Positions 11,106-21,580 of a stretch of DNA of 64,000 bases are shown in pieces. The notes below the pieces were generated by a model. That model was not told the origin of the DNA. It ran no database searches and saw nothing but the letters and a program-made list of their open reading frames with translations. The translations under genes and the position numbers were made by a program. Within the stretch, counting starts at the first letter, position 1. Every line of letters starts with the position of its first letter. Origin of the DNA: Vitis vinifera (lineage: Eukaryota; Streptophyta; Magnoliopsida; Vitales; Vitaceae); NCBI RefSeq assembly GCF_030704535.1, contig NC_081813.1:3682001-3746000 (forward strand). Reading direction: 5' to 3'.

Positions 11106-14100
11106 TTAAGAGGCCAAACCTGCAGAAATTACATCATCCAGTTCGTCAACAGTCATCTCATTCCTAAAGAGGAGTTTAAGGTATGGAAGAACTTTTGGGA
11201 GGACAGGCAAATCTGCCATGTTAACACTCATCAGGTCGAAGGCAATGCATGTTTTGTGCATATGGGCATCATCAAAAACTGGAATTTTTGGGTATCTTTG
11301 GCTGAAGTGGGTAAGGATGATCCGGTATGCGCCAGCAGAGTTCCCAACTTCGATTGCTTCATTTGTTGTGCTGTGGTTTCTTGCTATTGCCTCATCCACC
11401 ATCCCCTCCTCAAAAGTTGCCTGCAACAATCACAAGAACAAGGTGGTCAATCATATTTTTCCTTTCTTTTGCCTCCCTTTTTACCAACAAAGGTTGAACA
11501 TGGTCCTTCACCTTAATAATTAATATTTTAAATCATGTCATAACCTTGTTATGAAATCTCTATAACAAAAAAACCATGTAGACATCGAGAAATCATTCCA
11601 AAGCAACATAACTCTAGGTATCAAATCTAAGCTTCTTCCTAGAACCCTAGGTTGACAATTATGTCAGAGGTAATAGTCTTCATAAAATTCTGTTATATTA
11701 CTTAAAGAAGAAAATGAAATCTAAAAAATATTATATTATGAGATGAAAAAACACAAATTCTTGTGAAAACTTGCCTCGTGTATAAGAACTGTTGCTCCAC
11801 GAGCTGCTTCTATTAGTTCTGGGCAGGGCCTAGTGTCACCAGAGTACACAATCTTCCACCCTGGTATAACTTTTCCAACACTATTGATTCTCTCTGATGC
11901 TTTCAAGACAACACCGAATGCCTGGGGACAGTGCACAACAGGAAAGCTGATCAAAGCCTCCAAACCTGCTTCACAGAGCACTTTCTTCAAGTTCTTTAGG
12001 ATTGGGAAAGCCACGCTATGGTCAACAGGACTCCCTGGTCTCTTCCAATAGCTCTGCATACGACTTCCTTTAGCAAATAAAGAGGAATCAATATTTTGAT
12101 TCATTAACTCAACTGTATTTCTATTGTTTACATCCTCAAAACTGACTGGACCTTCTGGAGAAGAGTGTTCCTTGTTTGTTTCAAAACTGCACTCGAAAGC
12201 ATTCAGTGAAACTTCTGTGGTGTGCCTGCAATCAAGGAACTGCATATCTAGATCTTCAAGTTTTTGGTATGCATCTAGATATCTCTTAAGCTGCCTTGGC
12301 CCAATAACAAGCAAAGGTTCATGAGGTACTCCCTTCAACAAATCACGTCGCAAAGTAAGTATTCTTGCCAGACCCGCATGGTGATCAGCATGAATATGAG
12401 AAATCCAAATACATCTTAAACCCCTCACAGCATTGTCAGCACCCTCTACACTAAATCTGTTCTCAGAACACATAAAACCATTCAAGTGTTAGGGTAATGG
12501 AGAAACTAAAACAACAGTATTGTGCATTTAAAAATTCATAAACAGTGATTTTTACCTTCGTTTCAGTTGTCCCAGGGTTCCTTCACCGCAATCTAGGAGC
12601 AAACTTCCCTTTGAGAAAAGATTAATATAAATAGAAGTAACATTTCTGTATTTAGATGGCTGGGAAGAACCAGTCCCTAGAAGAACAATCTCCATGTCTT
12701 CTCTTGTTATATTCTCCAAACAACCAGGAAGAGTATTCCAATTCAACCATGGTTCTTCAATCATAACTTTATCATCATGCATGGGAGTTATCTCCCCTTT
12801 TGCTTCTCCAAACCCATTCCAAAATTGGCCTACTTCTTGGGCAGCATCTACAACCTCTGGGATCTCTGAAACTAAGTCATCAATTATTTCTGAGGGAGAG
12901 CTCAAACTCGGTATACCAGATCTATCCAAACCAAGCTGTGCATATGGGCGCAAATGGAACTGTCCCACATAGGGGAGAATGTTATTACTATCTCATCTGC
13001 TCTCATTAAATTAAGCTACCAAGTTGGTCCAACGTCATAAAATTTTCATACCTTTAGAAGATTTTCAGCAGCAACGCTTTCACAAAGCTTTGTAACAGAA
13101 CCCTGGAGACAAGAAACAAACTGTTCAATTACCCCAAATCATGATAAAATGTAGCTACTAAAAACTAATCATTGCCGTGTCAAAACAATGTGATAACAAA
13201 CAAACCTCACTTGAAGCAATCAATTCTGGAATTGAGTGGTTAAGATGCCGAAGAGACCAAAAACCTGGGGCTGGAAAGAACCGAGGACAAAGGTAGTTAA
13301 GTCGTGCTGCAATTCTTGCACTAGATTTTAGAATCGGAATTTCCACATTCTTCCTGCACATAAAACGAGAAACATTAATTGCTGCATTAGCAAACTAGTA
13401 GGAATCACTAATCAAATATAATTGCTGCATGAGCAACCACGTAGGAATCAGTAATCAAACTACCAAAGTAAGGAAATATATGCTTCTGAAAGAAGGAATT
13501 ACTAAGAAGATGATGATGATGATGATGATAATGATTGTGTAGGCAATAAGTAACGTACATTTCATGTCCAGCCATGATATGTTGGGCAGCACCAAATCTC
13601 TTCATCCACACTTGGTAATTGGGAGCCCTTACAACAGATGCAGGACTTAAGTGAATTACACAATTCACTGTTTTGGCACTCTCTGGTGGGTTGCTTGACG
13701 AACCAGCATAATAACTACTGAGGGATTCCACGGATAAAAGGTCCTGTAGATATGATTCCGTTGGGCAGTCTACAAGCAATACAAGAGGACCAGGAATAGA
13801 AGGTCCCATCACATCACTTGGATGAACCTAAAAAATAAGAAAAACAAAGCTATGGATCAAAACAAATGGTATGAAACATACATAGAACACCATAAGTAAA
13901 CCCACCATGATATTTTTTCGATCTGACACTACTGATTTCCCAAGCTGTAATTCACGGTATTTTGGCCCAGCTTTCAGTCCAAGAGCCACAGCTTTTTGAG
14001 GGTCAAATTTCCCTTTAATCTCAGGCAATTCACAAACATAAATTACAGAAATATCACCAGGCTTCACCATAGCACCAGCTTTGCTGTCTTCACCTGCTGA

Positions 14101-17100
14101 ATGTGGTAAAATTGGTTCCTGAAGATGATCCCTTCTCCCTTCTATGCCTACTTCAGAAGGATATAGCATGTTGGGTTCCTCTGTCACAATCTGAGATCCT
14201 TTCAGGCAACTTGGTCGCAAGAGAATGGCTGATATTTTCACAACTTCATCATCAATGAGAACAATGGGATCTGAAAACTCCCTAAGATCAGGAATAGGAG
14301 CACCATCAGAACCAAGAGCTTGCCCAAAGCTACGAGTATGGACCATGGCAGCATTTGGGATAAAGGATCTCATTGCATCAACTAAATATTTAAGATCTGA
14401 GGGACCCCAAATATTGACCTTTAAGGCAACAGAAAGAAGAGATTATAGTCATACATGTTAAAGTATTAATCTGACCAACTTCTATGGAAGAAAATGAACA
14501 GAGATTAAATCAATCTGGTACTTACAGACATTCCTTCATCTCCCATGCCAGCCAAAGTCAAAAGAAGCCCTACGATATAGAGTAACAATGGAACAATTCA
14601 GTTTCTCTTGCAGTCCTCACTTTGCATCAAAATCAAAAAATGAAGTAGAGTAGTAATGCTTTTGAAAATGTGATTCCACCCCGAGTATTTCAAATGTTCT
14701 CCTTTTATAAGTGGAACACAGTTGCAAGTGCAACTTAAAGAAGACCATGAAGGCACAGACCTGGAAGTCCACCAGCCGTTTCAGAGCAGACACGAGACAG
14801 AAATATGTGATCAATCTAAACAAAGATAAAGTGTTAAAATGCCTTCCTGCAATTAGAGGAATAATTCCCTCCATCAAAGATGAAGGAAACTTGAAATATA
14901 GACCCAAAAGAAGGAACAAAATATGTATTCTCAAGTATTTATACCTTTGACAACTTAATCTTATGCTCTGTGCAGAAACGTTGCAAGCCCTGGAAAGAAA
15001 CTAATACGTTAAGAGGTTAGGGATATAATCATTTAAGAGGTTCATAAAATTCTCTAGCAGAAGCTGCCAAATCCAAAAGTAGATTGAGTATCACTTTATA
15101 CACAATTTTACAAAATATCAAAAGGGTCTTTACATCCTTCAACCTTGCCTATTTTGGACCATCCATATGAGGAATCAGGTTACCAGAACTTGAGTTCCAG
15201 TTACATAAATCAACAAAATTTTGATAAGCAAGCAACCAGTGTCTGATAATGTAACAATAATTATTGTAAAGACTAAAAGAAAACCAGGTTACTTGGTTAT
15301 ATGGCAATCATCTATGGACTCTGCCATCAACTGTTGACATTTGAAAAGCATTAAATATGAGGGCAAAACATCTTTCAACGAGGGGCAGTTTCCAAGATAA
15401 GTCCTTCACTTATATCAGTTTACAGTACAGTGGAAAAAGACCAAGCAAGCTCAAGTGTCAAAAGGACTCATTTTGGTTGTATGATCCATCTATGCTTTTC
15501 AAGGAAACTATTTTCTAAATCCATGTAAAGACTCATTTGGAGGTAAAATAAAGCATAATAGCTCACAAAAACTATTTTCAATCTCGGTTTTGGATCCATG
15601 CTTGGCAAATCATTTCATGGGTTTTTTTTTCTTTTTCAAAGAATAAGAAAGAAGAAAGTTAATTCAAAAAAAAAAAATCCATTGATTGGGATACAAAGCG
15701 TCAGTAGATAAATCCATCCTCTGAGATTGGAATTGATTAATATGGCCTTCATTTTATTCCATTATGTGAAGAGGATTCTTTAGCCTTACAAGCAGTAACA
15801 AAGTAGTTGCCCCATGGATGTAAACAAGAAGAGCAAAACAAAATAAGTCTTTTATGGCTCTTCCTCTAAAATTCACAAGGAACTTTCTTTTTTGTTTTAT
15901 AAGATAGGACCAAGACCTCATGGTTCAATGCCACAATACAACTGGTTCATGTACAGGTTCAACCAAATGTAAACAAGTTCACTAGGATAAAAGTTTCAAC
16001 ATGAAGAACACTAAGTGACAATGAACAGCATGAAACAACCCATATAAGATGTAAACCCAACAGAAAGGCACATGAATCATAATTGCGTGAATTGCTTCTT
16101 CTTTTCTAATCATAATTAACCAATTATATCATCAAATTTAAGCAGTGGATAAAATTCCTCACTGCTGCCAAATGTTTACCTCTCCAGCATTGAAAATAAA
16201 TCTTTGTTTATCAAAGAAAAGCAAGACAGAAGACGAAGTATCTTGTGTATCCATCCCAGTCCCCAGAATCTGCAATCATAGCAAGTAAGAAGATATCAAA
16301 TATTTTTAACCACAAGACATCTTGGATACTTCAAACTTTTAAGCTATGTTGGGTTCCCCAAAATTTTGAAAGAAAAAGCAAGGGGAAGAAAATACAGAGG
16401 AGAAGTAGAAGGAAAGAAAATGAAGAAAAATAAAAAATAGATTTAAATGCAATAAACTATTTTTATATGTTACTTCAAATTCATTTCACTTATTTTAACT
16501 CTTCTATACAAAGACTAAATATTTTGAAAATACAGAAGTTTCTAACTAATTTAACTATATATGATTTTCTTTCAGGTTTTCCACTAACAAACCAAATATG
16601 AAAAAATCATTTTCTTTACCATTTTTTTTCTTAATATTTTCCTGGATTCAAACATAGAAATAAATAAAACAATCTCTAAATCCTAGTAAATGCCCCGCCA
16701 AAATAAAATAATTTGCAAGTTGAAACATTTTCCAACACCCTCTTCACTAAAAAGTGAAGACAATATCCTCCAATAAACTAGTTCATGGAAACACCATTAT
16801 GTATCGTTTGATTACAGGGTTTATCTTATGCAAATCAGGGACAGAATCCTAAGGCAATCAAAGTATGTGTTTTTCTAGCATAGTAGTATCACTAACTGAG
16901 ATCCTGGACTCTCAAAAAAAATTTCCCAAATCACAGCCTTGTCCTAAGTTTACCGCTTCTCAGCACAGCCAAATCACAGTATGCTAAAAGCAAACTTCAT
17001 AAAATTATTCACTAAACTGGTAGTTGGGTTTCCCCAACTGGAGCAGGGAAATCCTACTAGATGACTTCGGTATGTTATTCCACGCAATAATGACAAACCC

Positions 17101-18217
17101 TTGTTTAATTTTTGGTTGATTGTAGACAAAACCACCACAATATATTCTTTTGTGCTGAAAACTGAGAAAGCTCTCATCTTTGATATTATGAAACAACTAA
17201 AATATATCATTAGAGAATTTATTCAAGCCCGTCTAGCTCAGTCAGTAGAGCACAAGGCTCTTAACCTTGTGGTTACTTATCAAAAAATAAAGATAGAAGA
17301 AGCTGATTGATACAGCTTACTTCCTAGAAAGCCACGTTCAAAAATTTGAAAAAGAAGCCAATTTCATCATCTTGAAGATGTGCACACTTGTCCCATTTGG
17401 ATTTGCTTTCGTATGTGCCCATTTGAATTCACCCATATCCCAAATTAACTAGAAAATTTAAAACTTTGAAATACTCTCCAGTGCAAGGAAGCACCTGTAA
17501 TTAAACCCCAAAATCCAAATTAGCTACCAAAGTTAACATTGAGAACCCAAATGAACAGGAGAATGGAGACACAAATTACACAGTACACAATAACCATTAA
17601 AGAAAGCTCACAAAGACAAAAACCAATTCAGCCAATAATTGCACATAAATTTGAATTTATTTCAAATATTTCAGTAACCCAATCCCAATTCCCAAGTACC
17701 CCAAAATTCCATTACTCAAATTAACCACAGAGTAGAGAATTTTCCAAATACCCGCTTCTCCGAGCCATAAAATACAGCAAACCTAGTCCACAACATCACC
17801 ATTAAAGAATCCCCAATGTCAAAACCCAAAAATTACCTGAACATAGCATATGGTATTGACAGGATTGAGTTTCCGAGCTTTCAACTGAAGGGTCTTGGGC
17901 CTGTCATTCTTGTCTCTCCCCTCAGCCCTCCTCTTGTTAAACCCAACAGACCCAGACTCAGTCTCCTCCGTTGACATACCTTTGTCTCTCCTATTAGTCT
18001 CCCTGAAAGAACTGCTATTCCTTCTCCTCAGATGGTGGGGGTGACGACGGAGTTTAGGATACCTTCCAGACGAAGAAGAGAGGACAGTGAAGAATGAAGG
18101 AGGATTGAGAAGAGGGGACTTGGATTTGGAGAGGGTGGAGAAAGAGAGAAATGGGGATTTAAATGGAGAAAGGAGAGGAGAGCAGTACAGGAGGCGGAAG
18201 CTTGTGAGATGGGGCAT
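11106..18217 (-). CDS. TRZ4: Long-form tRNase Z (ELAC2 type), organellar TRZ4-like
   Basis: Endonuclease that removes 3' trailers from precursor tRNAs before CCA addition. Exons: 17837-18217, 16180-16269, 14945-14989, 14761-14815, 14526-14569, 13906-14418, 13559-13827, 13206-13353, 13052-13102, 12556-12959, 11775-12456, 11106-11420 (998 residues, in phase throughout). The first 70 or so residues are rich in Ser, Arg and Leu with few acids, a typical organelle transit peptide. The N-terminal half is the degenerate beta-lactamase fold ([20 protein letters not shown]). The C-terminal half is catalytic: PSKYRN, the zinc motif [16 protein letters not shown], the HEAT motif, HST, and THFSQRY are all intact. 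Intron 11 (11421-11774) starts with GC rather than GT. Intron 1 holds a tRNA-Lys fragment on the other strand. The start is the first ATG of the frame. Family is certain; TRZ4 rather than TRZ3 rests on the presequence and remembered synteny. Confidence 0.93.
16344..16657. mobile_element. MITE-like element in TRZ4 intron 1, CTATGTT termini
   Basis: The left end reads CTATGTTGGGTTCCCCAAAA; the right end, read on the other strand, is CTATGTTTGAATCCAGGAAA. The 314-bp interior is AT-rich and non-coding. A second element with the same kind of ends lies at 59123-59419. No clear target-site duplication was found, so the superfamily is left open. Confidence 0.6.
17227..17273 (+). pseudogene. Truncated tRNA-Lys(CTT) copy in TRZ4 intron 1
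   Basis: The first 47 bases of a cytosolic-type tRNA-Lys are present: acceptor 5' strand GCCCGTC, the D arm with an A-box-like TAGCTCAGTCAG, and the anticodon arm CAAGG-CTCTTAA-CCTTG with anticodon CTT. The T arm, B box and 3' acceptor strand are absent, so it cannot fold or be transcribed as a tRNA. It is followed at once by TACTTATCAAAAAATAAAG, an A-rich tail that suggests retroposition. It lies antisense to the host gene. Confidence 0.88.
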
Positions 18218-19751
18218 TGTTTTTGAATTGGATAGGCAGAGGGTTTTAGGAACCCAGCACAAAACCCTCTCCTCCAGTCTCTCCGAAGATTTGCAATTTT
18301 TTTTTCCTTTTCATTGACTTATCATCCAAACATGCCCTAAAGTCTAAATACCATGATGTCTCTACATTTTTGAGAGGACAATATTTTCATGGAAAATTCT
18401 TCCTAACCTACTTTCCATTTGTTCTTTCACTGATCACAATCTTTGACATTTTTTCACATCATTCCTACAAAGTTATCACAAGTAATCTTAGTAATGTCCA
18501 TTTGTCAAAAGCAATTAGCATTATGGACTCCCAAATTGTCCTTGGGTCTCTTCATATTAAAATTTTTTAAGTCCAATTTGTTATGAAGTCTAAGTCACGG
18601 TAGTGTTTGTTTTTTGGTTGAACATAAAAAGTCAAAATATTTGATTTTTTCAATTCAACTAAAAATAACTCATTAACATCAACCAACATAATTAAACTAA
18701 ATTTATTGATAATAAGTTTACTTTAATTATATTAATTAATATTAATAAGGTACTTTTAACTAAATAGAAAAAATCAAATATTTTGACTTTTTCTATTTAG
18801 TCAAAAAATAAATACCACATATCTCATTCAAAATTTTAGAGCTAAGTAGGGTGTTGTATATTTAACATTATCTTAAGCCAAACCCAACTTATTTTGCAAT
18901 AGAGGCCTTTGTACGATAATTTTTTTGAGGATTTGGTGAAACTTTTTCTGGTCTCCTTCTCTATCATTAGATAGCTGCCACCCCTCATCTTTTGACCATC
19001 TTCTCATTTTTTGGGGGTTTAGGGTTAGTCAAAAGAAGTGTAATTGGTGTTGAGAGAAGATAGGTGTTTATGATTGAAGCGGGGAAAGGGGCATGAAATT
19101 AGGATGAAATTATAAAAATGTCATTCTTAATGGTCAATGAATGAACATTGCTTTAAGATTGTGTTGTAGCATTTGGTAAATATTAAAAGTAATAAGGATA
19201 AAAAAGGTAAAAAAAGTTGCAACAAAACTATATTTTGGCTTTTATAATATAAAAATTTATGCTATTTAATAAAAAATATTAACATATTTATATTTATTCT
19301 TATCATGATATCAAAAATAAATACTAAAATACTATATTTTTAATTTCTCATAATTATTTATAAATTTAATAATATATGTAAATTATATATTTATGAAATC
19401 ATTCTAACATCATGGTTGTATTATAGTTGAATATTGACATGATCCTTGAATTATGATTTAGTAACTTTTTTTATTTATGTGATGAAAACAAAAGTAACAA
19501 TCATTTTTTTGGTTGGCTTTAGGGATTGATTTTAAGGCTATTTTCAAAAGTTGCTATGCCTAAGAGTATTATTATTATTATTTTTTGGATGAGTTTATTT
19601 CAGTCATAAATATATATAAAATAAAAAAATAATTTATTTTAATAATAGAAGAAATTGCACCAAATTGACGGCAGGTAAAATCAATTTAAAATATAGAGTG
19701 AAATAATTTAATATATCATAAATAATAATCAATTAGCACTGCCACCACAAA
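18218..19751. other. TRZ4 promoter region and AT-rich spacer
   Basis: Upstream of TRZ4 (minus strand) and upstream of the tRNA-Asn gene (plus strand). It holds one MITE-like inverted repeat (18599-18818) and otherwise AT-rich DNA, including a short ATT run near 19567. No gene is supported. Confidence 0.6.
18599..18818. mobile_element. MITE-like element with inverted repeats of about 50 bp
   Basis: The left arm begins GGTAGTGTTTGTTTTTTGGT; the right arm, on the other strand, begins GTGGTATTTATTTTTTGACT. The arms then match closely through AAAAAGTCAAAATATTTGAT. Between them is about 120 bp of AT-rich DNA. The outer end resembles that of the MITE at 30747-31023. No clean target-site duplication was seen. 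Confidence 0.7.
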
Positions 19752-19825
19752 GCTGGAATAGCTCAGTTGGCTAGAGCGTGTGGCTGTTAACCACAAGGTC
19801 GAAGGTTCAAGCCCTTCTTCTAGCG
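19752..19825 (+). tRNA. tRNA-Asn (anticodon GTT)
   Basis: A complete 74-base cloverleaf. The acceptor stem GCTGGAA pairs with TTCTAGC (one G-T pair), followed by the discriminator G. The D arm is GCTC-AGTTGGCTA-GAGC. The anticodon arm TGTGG-CTGTTAA-CCACA carries GTT. The variable loop is AGGTC, and the T arm GAAGG-TTCAAGC-CCTTC is perfectly paired. The internal A box and B box (GGTTCAAGCCC) are intact, there is no intron and no encoded CCA, and a CAA motif lies just upstream, as is common for plant tRNA genes. It should be an active Pol III gene. Confidence 0.96.
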
Positions 19826-19830
19826 ATTTG

Positions 19831-19834
19831 TTTT
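19831..19834 (+). terminator. Pol III terminator of tRNA-Asn
   Basis: TTTT run five bases past the tRNA 3' end, the minimal RNA polymerase III stop signal. The leader between them would form the short 3' trailer removed by tRNase Z. Confidence 0.75.
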
Positions 19835-19993
19835 CCCATTCCCAACCTTTCATTATGTTGACTTTTTCCCTCTCCTTTCCAATCACTACCTTCCGCCCTG
19901 TTGACTTCTTCTCTCCCCTTTCCAATCATCACCTTCCATTCTCTTGATCAACGGTTAAGACCTATCTCCTTAGGGTCCCCCACATCACAAACA

Positions 19994-20010
19994 GATAAGA
20001 TAAATATAAG
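19994..20010 (+). promoter_or_regulatory. I-box-like GATAAG plus weak TATA-like stretch upstream of PnsB3
   Basis: GATAAG at 19994-19999 matches the I-box found in light-regulated plant promoters and is followed by TAAATATAAG, a possible TATA element. It lies about 105 bp before the ATG of a photosynthetic gene, which fits. Short motifs occur by chance, so this is tentative. Confidence 0.3.
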
Positions 20011-20114
20011 AACCACCACACAAGCCATCCTCCAACCCCAAATGCAAATATCCAATTAACCATTACAAAACAATCTCAATCCACACCCCCTCTCCTCCCT
20101 CCACTTCTCTTCAA

Positions 20115-21580
20115 ATGGGTACTCTTCAACTCAACTCATATGGCCTATCTTCTTTCTCACTCACCCAGAACTTCACCTCCAAAACCCACAAAACCCTTAA
20201 ACCCTTCAACCCTCCTTCCTCCTCTAGACCCAAAATCAAGGCCATTGGGACCATCCCAGAAAGCCAGTCACAGGCTACCCCATCAGATGAACCACCTTCC
20301 GTCAACTTTGCATTTGTCAATGTAAGTTTTGAATTTTAACGGATAGTTCTTTTGAATTTTGTTTTACATATGCCCTTAGGCAGTGGCAACTTAGTATGAA
20401 TTGTGGTTTGTTTTCAGTCAGTGTTGCTCCCTGATGGCACCCCGGATGTACATTTCCGATCAGCATGTGGTGGCCAAAAACTTAGGGACATAATGTTGGA
20501 TTCTAACATTGATTTATACGGACCGTATGTACGTATTCTTGACTCATATACGGTATATGTATGTGTGTACCATTATGATTTTGTGTGCTTTTGTACCAAG
20601 TGGTTTGGTTGTACATTGGTTTTCAGGCTAGGCCTCTGTTAAATTGTGGAGGAGGGGGAACCTGTGGGACTTGCATTGTGGAGGTGATTTTTATGAATTT
20701 ATAAGCAATTTTGGAATTTATTTTAGAGGAATTATGCAAATACAGTAGTGGGTATTTATGAATTACCATTATTTCATATGATATAAACCCTACATTCAAA
20801 TTTAGAGATGGGTATGTTACCCTAGGTCCTCTTTTCACATGGTCCCTTTTCCTTTTTCTTGTTTATAGGTTATTGAAGGGAAGGATCTCCTCACCCCACG
20901 GACAGACAAGGAGAAGGAAAAACTCAAAAGGGTAATTATTTTGACAATTCCTATAAACTTGAATGATAAACTTTCAGAAGTCAATCTAAATAGGGTCTTA
21001 TTAGAGTGCGTTTAGGAGTGATTTTAGAAAATTTTTTTAGCATTTTTAATACTTGAATGATAAAAAATTTTAAGTGTTAGAAAGACTAAAAACGTTTTCT
21101 AAAATTACTATCCAACGAACTCTTAGTATTGTTTGTCGATAAGGTTAATAATAAATTACCCTAATACTAATATTAACTTAATGATAGCAAAGCTATCTTA
21201 ATAGGTTGGCATGAGAGCTTGAAGCTTAGAGTGTGAACAAGAACAGTTGAACATGTAGACTACTATCATAAGACCCTTGTTGCATTAGGTTTTTATGGAG
21301 TAAAAGCTCTTTTGTGATCTAAAAGGACTTATGTTTGGCTAAATGGGCTATTGTTTGCAGAACCCAAAAACTTGGAGACTTGCCTGTCAAACCACAGTGG
21401 GCAAGGCAGACTCAAGAGGCCTGGTTTGTCATTAGACTCAAGCCCACTTCTCAAATCTTAGTTCATGCCCAATCAAATTGCTTACTCCTTTTGGGTCTTA
21501 TGCAGGTGGTGATCCAGCAACTTCCCGAATGGAAAGCCCATGAATGGACTTATGAAAAAGAATTGCCTTCGGAAACTTGA
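20115..21580 (+). CDS. PNSB3: Photosynthetic NDH subunit of subcomplex B 3 (PnsB3/NDF4), ferredoxin-like
   Basis: Chloroplast protein of subcomplex B of the NDH-like complex, which carries cyclic electron flow around photosystem I. Exons: 20115-20321, 20418-20528, 20627-20683, 20869-20931, 21361-21423, 21506-21580 (191 residues; all GT-AG and phase 0). About 50 N-terminal residues rich in Ser, Thr and Lys form a transit peptide. The body has a 2Fe-2S ferredoxin-like fold: FRSACGGQKLRDIMLDSNI, then the cysteine cluster NCGGGGTCGTC and a later cysteine in RLACQTTV. The cluster spacing is C-x5-C-x2-C, one residue longer than the C-x4-C-x2-C of plant ferredoxins. The C-terminus is the basic/acidic EWKAHEWTYEKELPSET. 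The intron at 20932-21360 carries a MITE. Identification rests on recalled similarity to At3g16250 and on gene order. Confidence 0.9.
21004..21122. mobile_element. Short Tourist-like MITE in PnsB3 intron 4
   Basis: A 119-bp element with imperfect inverted ends: left GAGTGCGTTTAGGAGTGATT, right (other strand) GAGTTCGTTGGATAGTAATT, both continuing TTAGAAAA. It is flanked by the 3-bp duplication TTA (21001-21003 and 21123-21125), the hallmark of PIF/Harbinger insertion. It has no coding capacity. Confidence 0.78.

Noticed and set aside
17101-17310. Open frame across the tRNA-Lys fragment containing [13 protein letters not shown]
   Set aside because: This peptide is the well-known chance translation of a tRNA-Lys sequence, not a gene.
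19716-19925. Minus-strand open frame across tRNA-Asn containing GLEPSTLWLTATRSSQ
   Set aside because: A recurrent artefact of reading tRNA-Asn genes backwards; the tRNA explains the sequence.
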